From NCBI GenBank assembly GCA_012514225.1, contig JAAZAQ010000036.1, forward strand, positions 1 to 5,744: a stretch of DNA of 5,744 nt, read 5' to 3'. The notes under the pieces are model-generated. The model was not told where the DNA came from and did not search any database. It was given only the letters and a program-made list of their open reading frames with translations. Positions within the stretch are counted from its first letter, which is position 1, and each line of letters opens with the position of its first letter. The DNA is from Clostridiales bacterium. Its GTDB lineage: Bacteria > Bacillota > Clostridia > Christensenellales > Aristaeellaceae. A program made the translations under genes and the position numbers. Below, one piece after another: positions 1 through 5,744 of the stretch.

Positions 1-961
1 GGATGATGGCGTTGCGGCGGCTCATGTTGGTGACGCCCACGGACAGCACGATGGTCACCACCGTCGCCAGCCCCTCCGGAATCGCGGCGACGGCCAGGGA
101 CACGGCGATCATGAAGGTGCGCAGGATGGCCTCCAGGTGGAAGTCGCCCGTGCGCACGATGCTGAACACGAAGATGAAGGCGCAGATGGCCAGCACCATG
201 TAGGTGAGCAGCCTGCTCAGCTGGCCCAGCTTAATCTGCAGCGGCGTCTCGCCCTCCACGGTCCTGGAAATCGCGTCGGCAATCCTGCCCATCTGCGTGT
301 CCATGCCCGTGGCGACCACCACCGCGCGGCCGCGGCCGTACACGACGGTCGAACCCATGTAGCACAAGTTCTTCCGGTCGCCCAGGGTCACGTCGGCGGC
401 GCCGTTCAAGGCCAGGGCTTCCGTCTCCTTGTAGACGGGCACGGACTCCCCGGTCAGCGCGGCCTCCTCAATCTGCAGGCTGGCGCTCTCGATGATGCGG
501 CAGTCCGCCGGGACCGCGGTGCCCGCGTCCAGCAGCACGACGTCGCCCACCACCAGGTCCTCGGAATGCACCTGGACGACCTGCCCGTCCCGAAGCACGC
601 TGGACACGGCGGCGGACATCGTCTGCAGCGCCTCGATGGCCTTCTCCGCCTTGCTCTCCTGGTAGACGCCCAGGATGGCGTTGAGCAGCACGACGGCCAG
701 GATGACGAAGACGTCCGTCAGGCCCTCGTTCGACATCACGCTGGTGACGCCGGACACCACCGCCGCGGACATGAGGATGAGGAGCATCGGGTCCTTCAGT
801 TGCTCCAGGAAGCGCTGCAGCAGCGTCGCCTTCTTCTCTTCCTTGAGCTTGTTCTTGCCGTTGGCCTCCAGGCGCTTCCGCGCCTCCTGCGCGCCGAGCC
901 CCTGCGCCCCGCTGCCGGTGTGCTCCAGGACCGACTCCACCGTTTCCAGATAATGCTTCAT
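1..961 (-). CDS. P2A-type calcium-transporting P-type ATPase (N-terminal part, 3' end beyond window)
   Basis: Membrane pump that uses ATP to export Ca2+ (possibly Mn2+) from the cytoplasm. The minus frame begins at ATG 961-959 and stays open to the window edge, giving 320 residues; the family is usually about 850-900 long. Visible in order: a cation-ATPase N domain (about 1-55); hydrophobic M1 (about 57-77) and M2 (about 81-100), the latter ending in the family motif NAILGVYQESKAEKA; the actuator domain with the dephosphorylation motif TGES at 170-173; M3 (about 251-270); and M4 with VAAIPEGL at 291-298. Glu296 corresponds to the Ca-ligand Glu309 of SERCA. VAAIPEG points to the SERCA-like P2A group rather than to heavy-metal (CPC) or K+ pumps. 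The DKTGTLT phosphorylation motif should follow just outside the window. GGGAAG (975-970) lies 8 bases before the ATG as a modest ribosome-binding site. The gene is transcribed divergently from the helicase. Ca2+ specificity is inferred from family resemblance. Confidence 0.95.
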   Translation of the reverse strand, partial: MKHYLETVESVLEHTGSGAQGLGAQEARKRLEANGKNKLKEEKKATLLQRFLEQLKDPMLLILMSAAVVSGVTSVMSNEGLTDVFVILAVVLLNAILGVYQESKAEKAIEALQTMSAAVSSVLRDGQVVQVHSEDLVVGDVVLLDAGTAVPADCRIIESASLQIEEAALTGESVPVYKETEALALNGAADVTLGDRKNLCYMGSTVVYGRGRAVVVATGMDTQMGRIADAISRTVEGETPLQIKLGQLSRLLTYMVLAICAFIFVFSIVRTGDFHLEAILRTFMIAVSLAVAAIPEGLATVVTIVLSVGVTNMSRRNAII

Positions 962-1040
962 TCGCGCCGCTTCCCGCCTGTCCGGCCTGCCCGCACCCTG
1001 GCGGCGGCTGAAAAACAGGCCAATTCCTTCACAGTTTAGC

Positions 1041-1069
1041 ATTTTAATTTTTCCGCCCGGGTCTGTCAA
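1041..1069 (-). promoter_or_regulatory. Sigma-A/sigma-70 type promoter for the calcium ATPase
   Basis: Read on the minus strand, a perfect -35 TTGACA (1069-1064) is followed by a 17-base spacer and a -10 TAAAAT (1046-1041), which has five of six consensus bases. Transcription would start near 1034, giving a leader of about 73 bases before the ATG at 961. The AT-rich stretch at 1041-1052 stands out from the GC-rich surroundings. Start-site position is inferred from the hexamers only. Confidence 0.8.
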
Positions 1070-1095
1070 CGCGGCGGCGCGGCGCGCCCTGTTTT

Positions 1096-1119
1096 TCGCG
1101 GGCACGCATGCGCCCGCGA
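1096..1119. repeat. GC-rich inverted repeat between the divergent promoters
   Basis: Arms TCGCGGGC (1096-1103) and GCCCGCGA (1112-1119) are perfect 8-base reverse complements separated by 8 bases. The repeat lies upstream of both promoters, about 27 bases beyond the ATPase -35 box and about 40 bases beyond the helicase -35 box. It would not be transcribed from either predicted start site, so a DNA-binding site is more plausible than an RNA hairpin. No run of T follows it on either strand, so it is not an intrinsic terminator. In such GC-rich DNA it may also be a chance palindrome. Confidence 0.4.
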
Positions 1120-1127
1120 GCCGACCG

Positions 1128-1139
1128 GAACAAATGTTC
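1128..1139. promoter_or_regulatory. Candidate LexA (DinR/Cheo) SOS box
   Basis: The sequence GAACAAATGTTC fits the GAAC-N4-GTTC core of the Gram-positive LexA operator. Against the published consensus CGAACRNRYGTTYC, the 14 bases 1127-1140 agree at every position except the two outermost, which are G and G instead of C and C. It lies 19 bases upstream of the helicase -35 box, centred about 60 bases before the predicted transcription start, and about 100 bases upstream of the ATPase start site. The helicase belongs to a DNA-repair family, so SOS control is plausible. The site does not overlap the promoter core, which weakens the case for simple steric repression. No lexA gene is visible in the window. 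Confidence 0.5.
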
Positions 1140-1158
1140 GGAAATTCGCCCGGACGCC

Positions 1159-1187
1159 TTGTGGCGGGGCGGCCGGTTTGCTATAAT
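1159..1187 (+). promoter_or_regulatory. Sigma-A/sigma-70 type promoter for the helicase operon
   Basis: A perfect -10 TATAAT (1182-1187) is preceded by a 17-base spacer and a partial -35 TTGTGG (1159-1164), which keeps the TTG half of TTGACA. Transcription should begin near 1194, only about 16 bases before the helicase ATG. This also decides the gene start, because the upstream in-frame ATG at 1108 would lie outside the transcript. ATAATT occurs twice here, at 1183-1188 and 1193-1198. Confidence 0.8.
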
Positions 1188-1198
1188 TCTTCATAATT

Positions 1199-1203
1199 GG
1201 AGG
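1199..1203 (+). promoter_or_regulatory. Ribosome binding site of the helicase gene
   Basis: GGAGG sits 6 bases before ATG 1210-1212, a strong Shine-Dalgarno match with normal spacing. Together with the promoter just upstream, it fixes the start at 1210 rather than at the in-frame ATG 1108. Confidence 0.85.
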
Positions 1204-1209
1204 CGGAAC

Positions 1210-3489
1210 ATGAACGTTGAGCAACTGCTGGACAAGCTGCGCGGGGACGGCGCCTTTATGGACTGCGTCAGCCACTGGGAGGTCATCCCCGCCCGGCCCG
1301 CGCGCTACGCCGCCTGGCCGGACAGGGTGCACTCCCGCGTCACCGGGGCGCTCGCCCTGCGCGGGGTGGACAGGCCCTACACCCACCAGGCGGAGGCCGT
1401 CGGCCTGGCGCTGGGGGGCGGCGACGTGTGCGTGGTCACGCCCACGGCGTCCGGGAAGACGCTGTGCTACAACGTGCCCATCCTCAACGCCATCCTGGAG
1501 AATGACGACGCCCGCGCGCTGTACCTCTTCCCCACCAAGGCCCTCTCCCAGGACCAGGTGGCGGAGCTGTACGGCCTCATCAACCTGATGGGCGCGGACA
1601 TCAAGACCTACACCTACGACGGCGACACGCCCGCCGCCGCGCGCAAGGCCATCCGCCAGGCGGGGCACGTCGTGGTCACCAACCCCGACATGCTGCACAG
1701 CAACATCCTTCCCCACCACACGAAGTGGGTTAAGCTGTTCGAGAACCTCCGCTACATCGTCATCGACGAAATCCACACCTACCGCGGCGTCTTCGGCGCC
1801 AACCTGGCCAACGTCCTGCGCCGGCTGATGCGGCTGTGCGCGTTTTACGGCAGCCGCCCGCAGTTCATCCTCTGCAGCGCCACCATCGCCAACCCCGGCG
1901 AGCTGGCCCGGCAGCTGACCGGACGGGAGGCGCAGTTAGTGGACCGCTCCGGCGCGCCGTCGGGGGAGAAGCACGTCATCTTCTACAACCCGCCCGTGGT
2001 CAACCGCCAGCTGGGCATCCGCAAGAGCGCGCTGGGCGAAACCCGCGGCCTGGCCGCGACGCTGCTGGCCAACAAGGTGCCCACCATCGTCTTCGCCAAG
2101 AGCCGGGTGCAGGTGGAGGTCCTGACCAAGGCGCTCAAGGAGATGCGCGCCGGCCCCCTGGGCGACGCCGCCTCCGTGCGCGGCTACCGGGGGGGCTACC
2201 TGCCCCAGGAGCGCCGGGACATCGAGCGCGGCCTGCGCAGCGGGCAGGTGGACGTGGTGATTTCCACCAACGCGCTGGAGCTGGGCATTGACATCGGCTC
2301 ACTGGACGCCTGCGTGCTGTGCGGCTACCCGGGCACCATCGCCAGCACCTGGCAGCAGGCGGGCCGCGCGGGGCGCCGCATGGGGCCCAGCCTGACCCTG
2401 CTGGTCGCCTCCAGCGCGCCGATTGACCAGTACATCATCACCCACCCGGAATACTTCTACGCCCAGTCGCCGGAAAACGCGCTGACCAACCCGGACAACC
2501 TCTACGTGCTGCTCAACCACTTCAAGTGCGCCGCCTACGAGCTGCCCTTCAAGGAGGGGGAGGCCTTCGGCAACGCGCCCGGCAGCGACAGCCTCATCCG
2601 CTACCTGGAGGAGTCCGGCATCGTCCGGAAGGTGGACGGCAGCTACTTCTGGTCGGCGGAGGACTTCCCCGCCAGCGAAATCAGCCTGCGCTCCGCGATG
2701 ACGGAGAACTTCCTCATCATGGACGTGTCCGACCCCGCCCGCGTGCGCGTGGTGGGGGAGATGGACCGCTTCACCGTGCCCATGCTGCTGCACGAGAACG
2801 CGATATACATGCACGAGGGCGCCCAGTACCAGGTGGAGAAGCTGGACTTCGACGCCTGCAAGGCCTTCATCCGCCGGGTCAGCGTCGACTATTACACCGA
2901 CGCCGACCTCAACGTCAGCCTGAGCCTGCTGGACGTGGACCGCCGGGAGGGCGGCGCCGCGCACGGGGAGGTCAAGGTGACCACCCTGGTCAAGATTTTC
3001 AAGAAGATGAAGCTGGACACCGGCGAGTCCCTGGGCTACGGCCCCGTGCGGCTGCCGGAGACGGACATGCACACCACCGCCATGTGGATGACCCTGCCGC
3101 CCGCCCTCGCCGCGCAGTACGGCAACGACAGCCTGCAAAACGGCATGCTGGGCGTGTCCAACCTGCTGCGCATCGTGGCGCCGCTGTACCTGATGTGCTC
3201 CCCGCGCGACCTGGCGGTGGCCTACCAGGTCAAGTGCCCCTTCACCGACCTGCCCACCCTCATCCTCTACGACAACTGCCCCGGCGGCATCGGGCTGTCC
3301 GAGAAGGCCTTCCTGATGCGCAGGATGCTGGCCGCCCACGCGCTGTCCGTCGCCCGCAATTGCGCCTGCGAGAGCGGCTGCCCCTCCTGCACCGGCCCGG
3401 CCAATGAAATCGGCCCGGACGGCAAGCTGACCGCCATCCGCCTGCTGGGGGAGATGGACGCCCTGCTGGCCGGGGAAGCGGGGGGCTGA
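1210..3489 (+). CDS. mrfA: MrfA/YprA-type DEAD/DEAH-box DNA helicase with C-terminal DUF1998 (MZB) cysteine cluster
   Basis: Superfamily 2 helicase of 759 residues, close to Bacillus MrfA (about 750), which unwinds DNA in repair of mitomycin C damage. Visible motifs: Q-like RPYTHQ (55-60); Walker A PTASGKT (78-84); Ia FPTKALSQDQ (107-116); TNPDML (157-162); Walker B DEIH (186-189); SAT (223-225); IVFAKSR (293-299); motif V STNALELGIDIG (352-363); motif VI QAGRAGRR (383-390). The C-terminal half carries DUF1998 hallmarks: HTTAMW (621-626), DNCPGGIGL (688-696) and four cysteines C718, C720, C724 and C727 in a CxCxxxCxxC pattern, the Zn-binding cluster of the family. All catalytic motifs look intact. 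The start at 1210 is set by GGAGG and the promoter. The usual partner exonuclease MrfB is not next to it; an RNA methyltransferase gene follows after 4 bases. A candidate LexA box lies upstream. Family assignment is firm; the exact role in this organism is inferred. SftH- or Hrq1-like relatives are the alternative. Confidence 0.9.
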   Translation: MNVEQLLDKLRGDGAFMDCVSHWEVIPARPARYAAWPDRVHSRVTGALALRGVDRPYTHQAEAVGLALGGGDVCVVTPTASGKTLCYNVPILNAILENDDARALYLFPTKALSQDQVAELYGLINLMGADIKTYTYDGDTPAAARKAIRQAGHVVVTNPDMLHSNILPHHTKWVKLFENLRYIVIDEIHTYRGVFGANLANVLRRLMRLCAFYGSRPQFILCSATIANPGELARQLTGREAQLVDRSGAPSGEKHVIFYNPPVVNRQLGIRKSALGETRGLAATLLANKVPTIVFAKSRVQVEVLTKALKEMRAGPLGDAASVRGYRGGYLPQERRDIERGLRSGQVDVVISTNALELGIDIGSLDACVLCGYPGTIASTWQQAGRAGRRMGPSLTLLVASSAPIDQYIITHPEYFYAQSPENALTNPDNLYVLLNHFKCAAYELPFKEGEAFGNAPGSDSLIRYLEESGIVRKVDGSYFWSAEDFPASEISLRSAMTENFLIMDVSDPARVRVVGEMDRFTVPMLLHENAIYMHEGAQYQVEKLDFDACKAFIRRVSVDYYTDADLNVSLSLLDVDRREGGAAHGEVKVTTLVKIFKKMKLDTGESLGYGPVRLPETDMHTTAMWMTLPPALAAQYGNDSLQNGMLGVSNLLRIVAPLYLMCSPRDLAVAYQVKCPFTDLPTLILYDNCPGGIGLSEKAFLMRRMLAAHALSVARNCACESGCPSCTGPANEIGPDGKLTAIRLLGEMDALLAGEAGG

Positions 3490-3493
3490 GGCG

Positions 3494-4213
3494 ATGCCGC
3501 CGCTGACGCCCTATAACCGCGACCTGCCCTACGCCTACGCGGCCGGGCTCTTCCCCGCGCTGGAGGCCCTGCGCAGGGCGCCGGAGCGCGTGCGCCGGGT
3601 GCTGGTATCCCCCCGGCTGGGCGGGGGGGAGGGGGCGCAAACCCTGCTTTCGCTGTGCGGCCGCCACGGCATCCGCGTCGAGGAGGCGGACCGGCTGCTG
3701 CGCCGGATTTCGGGCAAGGACAACTGCTTCGCCGCCGCGGTGTTTGACAAGAAATTCGAAAGGCCGGACCCCGGCCGCAGCCACCTGGCGCTGGTGAACC
3801 CGATGGACCCGGGCAACCTGGGCACCGTGCTGCGCACCGCCCTGGGCCTGGGCTTCCCGGACGCCGTGCTGGTGCGCCCCTGCGCGGACCCCTTTGAGCC
3901 GCAGGCCGTGCGCGCCGGCATGGGGGCGGTCCTGTCGATGAACGTATCCGAGTACGCCGGTTTTGACGAATATCGGGAAGCCTATCCCGGCCACAGGATT
4001 CTGCCCTTCATGCTCGACGGCGCGCGGCCCCTGTCCGAGGCGGCGGGGGAGCGCGGGGGGCCCTTCTGCCTGGTGTTCGGCAACGAGGGCAGCGGCCTGC
4101 CGCCGGCCTTCGCCCGCTTCGGCGCGGTCAAAATCGAGCAGAGCGGCAAGGTCGATTCCCTCAACCTGGCCGCCGCCGCCGCCATCGGGCTGTACGCCTT
4201 CCGGCAGATTTAG
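3494..4213 (+). CDS. TrmH/SpoU-family RNA 2'-O-ribose methyltransferase
   Basis: S-adenosylmethionine-dependent enzyme that methylates a ribose 2'-OH in rRNA or tRNA, normally as a dimer with a trefoil-knot fold. The 239-residue protein has a short N-terminal part (about 1-90) that may bind substrate, then the SPOUT catalytic domain with all three signatures. Motif 1 is NPMDPGNLGTVLRTA (102-116), with conserved Asn108 and catalytic-type Arg114. Motif 2 is LVFGNEGSGL (193-202), with Glu198. Motif 3 is GKVDSLNLAAAAAIGLYAF (218-236), with Ser222 and Asn224. The N-terminal stretch YNRDLPYAYAAGLFPALEAL resembles a subfamily I recall from Firmicutes whose RNA target is not assigned; it is not clearly RlmB or TrmH proper. 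ATG 3494 lies 4 bases after the helicase stop, with GAGG only 2 bases before it (poor spacing), so translation is probably coupled to the helicase. It ends 3 bases before the stop of convergent rsmG. Confidence 0.9.
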   Translation: MPPLTPYNRDLPYAYAAGLFPALEALRRAPERVRRVLVSPRLGGGEGAQTLLSLCGRHGIRVEEADRLLRRISGKDNCFAAAVFDKKFERPDPGRSHLALVNPMDPGNLGTVLRTALGLGFPDAVLVRPCADPFEPQAVRAGMGAVLSMNVSEYAGFDEYREAYPGHRILPFMLDGARPLSEAAGERGGPFCLVFGNEGSGLPPAFARFGAVKIEQSGKVDSLNLAAAAAIGLYAFRQI

Positions 4214-4216
4214 GGT

Positions 4217-4909
4217 TTATAGGGGGTTTTTGGCCGGCACGCCCGCCTTGCGCGGGTATTTTTGCGGGCTGGCGCCCGTTTTTTCGATAACCTGGATGTA
4301 ATGGCTGCGCCCCGGCAGGCCGAGCTCGGCCAGCCGCCCCAGGCGCCCGCCCAGCAGGGCCGCGGCGCGCGCCCCGTCCGCCCGCTCGGCTTCGACCGCC
4401 GGCCCCTTCCAGCACAGAGCCAGCCCGCCGGGCTTCACGAAGGGCAGCAGGTACTCCGCCAGCACCGGCAGCGGCGCCAGGGCGCGCGCAGCCGCGCGGT
4501 CGAAGGCTTCGCGCATCCCCGTGCGGGCGGCGTCCTCCGCCCGGGCGCAGGCGACGGTCACGTTGGGAAGCCCCAGCTCCCGGATGACCGTTTCCAGGAA
4601 AGCGCAGCGCTTTTCGCGCGCTTCCAGCAGCGTGACGCAAAGCCCGGGCGCCGCGATGGCCAGCGGCAGCCCGGGGAAGCCCGCCCCGCTGCCCACGTCG
4701 ACGACGGCGCCGGTTTGCGGCACCAGGCCCAGCCGCAGCGCGGCCAGGGAGTCCGCGTAGTGCCGCAGGGTCATCTCCTCCTCCGGCACCTTGGTCAGGT
4801 CCGTCACCCGGCTGTGCGCGAGCAGCAGTTTGTGGAAGGCCTCCAGCCGCTCCAGCGCCGGCGGCGCCGGCAGCAGGCCGAGGCGCTCCAGAAGCGCGCT
4901 GTCAATCAT
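4217..4909 (-). CDS. rsmG: 16S rRNA (guanine-527 N7) methyltransferase RsmG (GidB)
   Basis: Methylates N7 of G527 in the 530 loop of 16S rRNA using S-adenosylmethionine; loss gives low-level streptomycin resistance in several bacteria. The protein has 230 residues, within the family range (207 in E. coli, 239 in B. subtilis). Seen in order: helical N-terminus; NLT-like VTDLTKVPEEEMTLRHYADS (35-54); SAM-binding VVDVGSGAGFPGLPLAI (69-85); acidic LLEAREKR (94-101), with Glu96 expected to contact the cofactor ribose; ARALAPL (141-147); and FVKPGGLAL (157-165). The tail, including QKYPRKAGVPAKNPL (216-230), matches the conserved YPRK-G-P-K-P end of Firmicutes RsmG. I chose ATG 4909-4907 because the protein N-terminus fits the family there and it forms an ATGA overlap with the holA stop; a longer frame to 5017 only reads through holA. 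Downstream of holA, it is probably translationally coupled. Its 3' end overlaps the opposing operon's terminators. Confidence 0.96.
   Translation of the reverse strand: MIDSALLERLGLLPAPPALERLEAFHKLLLAHSRVTDLTKVPEEEMTLRHYADSLAALRLGLVPQTGAVVDVGSGAGFPGLPLAIAAPGLCVTLLEAREKRCAFLETVIRELGLPNVTVACARAEDAARTGMREAFDRAAARALAPLPVLAEYLLPFVKPGGLALCWKGPAVEAERADGARAAALLGGRLGRLAELGLPGRSHYIQVIEKTGASPQKYPRKAGVPAKNPL
4242..4263 (+). terminator. Possible intrinsic terminator (first of a tandem pair)
   Basis: Stem CCCGC (4242-4246) and GCGGG (4252-4256) with a 5-base loop, followed by TATTTTT (4257-4263). It lies 28 bases past the methyltransferase stop and inside the 3' coding end of convergent rsmG. The stem is short (5 G-C pairs plus a possible outer G-T pair) and the T run is interrupted by an A, so it is the weaker of the two candidates. 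Confidence 0.45.
4265..4284 (+). terminator. Likely intrinsic terminator of the helicase-methyltransferase operon
   Basis: Perfect stem CGGGC (4265-4269) and GCCCG (4274-4278) around a TGGC tetraloop, extendable by an outer G-U pair in RNA, followed at once by six T (4279-4284). This is a compact rho-independent terminator for plus-strand transcripts. It lies within the coding sequence of the oppositely oriented rsmG, which is needed because the stops are only 3 bases apart. No equivalent T run is seen for minus-strand transcripts. Confidence 0.6.
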
Positions 4910-5744
4910 GCCTTCGCCCTTTCCGCCTTCAGGGCGAGCAGCCACATGACCAGCTGCTCCAGGGAGCCCTCCTCGTTCAGACGCCCGCTCTTGACCCAAA
5001 ACTCCTGGTCGACGCACTTCAAATAGGCGCGGCGAAGCTGCGGGAGGGTGTAGGCGCCCGCCGCCGTTGCCAGCCGCCGGGCCGCGAAGCCGGGCACCCC
5101 CAGTTCCCGGGCCACCTCCGCCTGCGTGCGCCCGTTCTTCGTCAGGATGCGGGCAAACAGCAGCTGCCGGTAGTGCCGCTGCAGCAGGGCCAGCAGCATC
5201 AGCCGCTGCTCGCCGCCGGCCAGCATGTCCCGCATGAGGGGCAGCGCCCGCCCGGCGTCGCCGGCGGACACCTTGTCCGCCAGGTCGAACACACGGTATT
5301 CCGCGCTCAGCGTGGCGACCGCCTCAATGTCCTCCCAGGCGACCGCGGCGCGTTCGCCCATCACCGCCGCGATCTTGGCGATTTCGTTTTTCAGCGGCAT
5401 CAGTTCCCGGCCGCAGGCGAAGGCCAGCCGCTCCGCGGTCTGCCGGTCCACCTGCTTGCCGTAGCCCTTCAGCTCCTTGGCTATCCACTTGACCAGCGTC
5501 TCCGGCTCCAGCGCGTCGAAGCCGACCACGCCGCCCAGGTCGCGGACGGCCTTGTACAGCTTCCGCGCGCCGTTGGCCTTGCCCCGGACGAAAAAGACCA
5601 GGCAGGCGCTGGGGGGGACCCTGCCCACGTAGGCCGTCAGGCCGTCCCCGGAAACGGGCTTTTCCGCCGGCGCGTCCTCGTCCCCGCCTTCGCCCGCCGG
5701 GGGCTTGCCGGTCAGCAGCGGGCTGTCCCGCACGACGACCAGCC
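4906..5744 (-). CDS. holA: DNA polymerase III delta subunit HolA (5' end beyond window)
   Basis: Clamp-loader subunit that opens the beta sliding clamp during replication. The frame is open to the window edge, giving 278 residues; about 60-75 N-terminal residues are missing against the usual 330-350. The first visible residues, LVVVRDSPLL, match the end of the clamp-binding domain. Then comes a flexible G/P/E/D-rich linker (about residues 12-34 of the visible part), the small helical domain with LMPLKNEIAKIA (genomic about 5410-5375), and the C-terminal collar domain: YRVFDLADKV, RLMLLALLQRHYRQLL, ELGVPGFAARRL, and the ending VDQEFWVKSGRLNEEGSLEQL. The linker is longer and more charged than I expect but not abnormal. 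GTG at 5733 is not the start, since coding similarity continues upstream of it. The stop TGA overlaps the rsmG ATG by four bases. No Walker A motif is seen, as expected for delta. Recognition rests on fold-typical phrases. Confidence 0.9.
   Translation of the reverse strand, partial: LVVVRDSPLLTGKPPAGEGGDEDAPAEKPVSGDGLTAYVGRVPPSACLVFFVRGKANGARKLYKAVRDLGGVVGFDALEPETLVKWIAKELKGYGKQVDRQTAERLAFACGRELMPLKNEIAKIAAVMGERAAVAWEDIEAVATLSAEYRVFDLADKVSAGDAGRALPLMRDMLAGGEQRLMLLALLQRHYRQLLFARILTKNGRTQAEVARELGVPGFAARRLATAAGAYTLPQLRRAYLKCVDQEFWVKSGRLNEEGSLEQLVMWLLALKAERAKA

Noticed and set aside
137..1039. Long plus-strand open frame of 300 codons
   Set aside because: It is antisense to the calcium ATPase, is rich in His, Arg, Gln and Val as expected for a shadow of GC-rich coding DNA, and shows no recognisable domain.
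1092..1119. Inverted repeat with nearby T run as an intrinsic terminator
   Set aside because: The five T precede the hairpin on the plus strand and become A on the minus strand, so neither direction has a stem followed by U residues.
1108..1209. N-terminal extension of the helicase from ATG 1108
   Set aside because: The predicted promoter (-10 at 1182-1187) lies inside this stretch, and GGAGG is properly spaced only for ATG 1210; the extra residues do not resemble the family N-terminus.
2299..3339. Minus-strand open frame of 346 codons inside the helicase gene
   Set aside because: It is opposite a well-supported helicase with intact motifs; its low-complexity G/A/V/H/Q composition is typical of an antisense frame in high-GC DNA.
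4120..4216. Intrinsic terminator for rsmG on the minus strand
   Set aside because: The only T run on the minus strand here is four bases (opposite 4130-4133) without a convincing GC-rich stem before it.
4910..5017. N-terminal extension of rsmG to 5017
   Set aside because: The added residues come from the holA coding region in another frame; the RsmG-like sequence begins at the ATG 4909 that overlaps the holA stop.
5731..5733. GTG as the start codon of holA
   Set aside because: The same frame continues to the window edge with residues (LVV before the GTG valine) that fit the end of the delta N-terminal domain, so the gene is cut by the window rather than started here.
1..5744. tRNA, rRNA, CRISPR array, insertion sequence or prophage signals
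   Set aside because: I saw no cloverleaf, no regularly spaced repeats, no transposase or integrase motifs and no terminal inverted repeats; base composition looks even across the window.

Overview
This is a GC-rich bacterial window (by eye about two-thirds G+C, with mostly G or C in third codon positions). It holds five protein genes, two of them cut by the window edges. A high-GC Gram-positive lineage is the best guess, perhaps Clostridia-like Bacillota. The reasons are an MrfA/YprA-type DUF1998 helicase, a palindrome of the Gram-positive LexA (DinR/Cheo box) type, an rsmG gene product with the C-terminal tail seen in Firmicutes, and a P2A calcium ATPase of a clostridial flavour. This placement is inference; no taxonomic marker such as rRNA is present.

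Layout: Positions 1-961 (minus) encode the N-terminal 320 residues of a P2A-type Ca2+ ATPase; its phosphorylation site lies beyond the window. Positions 962-1209 form a 248-base divergent intergenic region. It carries two near-consensus sigma-A type promoters pointing in opposite directions, a GAAC-N4-GTTC palindrome and a second GC-rich inverted repeat. Positions 1210-3489 (plus) encode a complete DEAD/DEAH-box SF2 helicase with a C-terminal Cys cluster, of the MrfA type (DNA repair). Four bases later, 3494-4213 (plus) encodes a SpoU/TrmH-family RNA 2'-O-methyltransferase, probably in the same operon. Positions 4217-4909 (minus) encode RsmG, the 16S rRNA G527 N7-methyltransferase. Its start codon overlaps the stop of the upstream gene holA (DNA polymerase III delta subunit), which runs off the right edge of the window.

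The plus-strand pair (helicase and RNA methyltransferase) and the minus-strand pair (holA and rsmG) converge, with only three bases between the stop codons. The likely terminators of the plus-strand operon therefore lie inside the 3' coding end of rsmG. Themes are genome maintenance (helicase, clamp-loader subunit), RNA modification (two methyltransferases) and cation transport. Most of the window is ordinary housekeeping sequence. The most interesting lead is the possible LexA control of the MrfA-like helicase. I found no mobile element, CRISPR array, tRNA or rRNA, and nothing that looks like a new multi-gene system.
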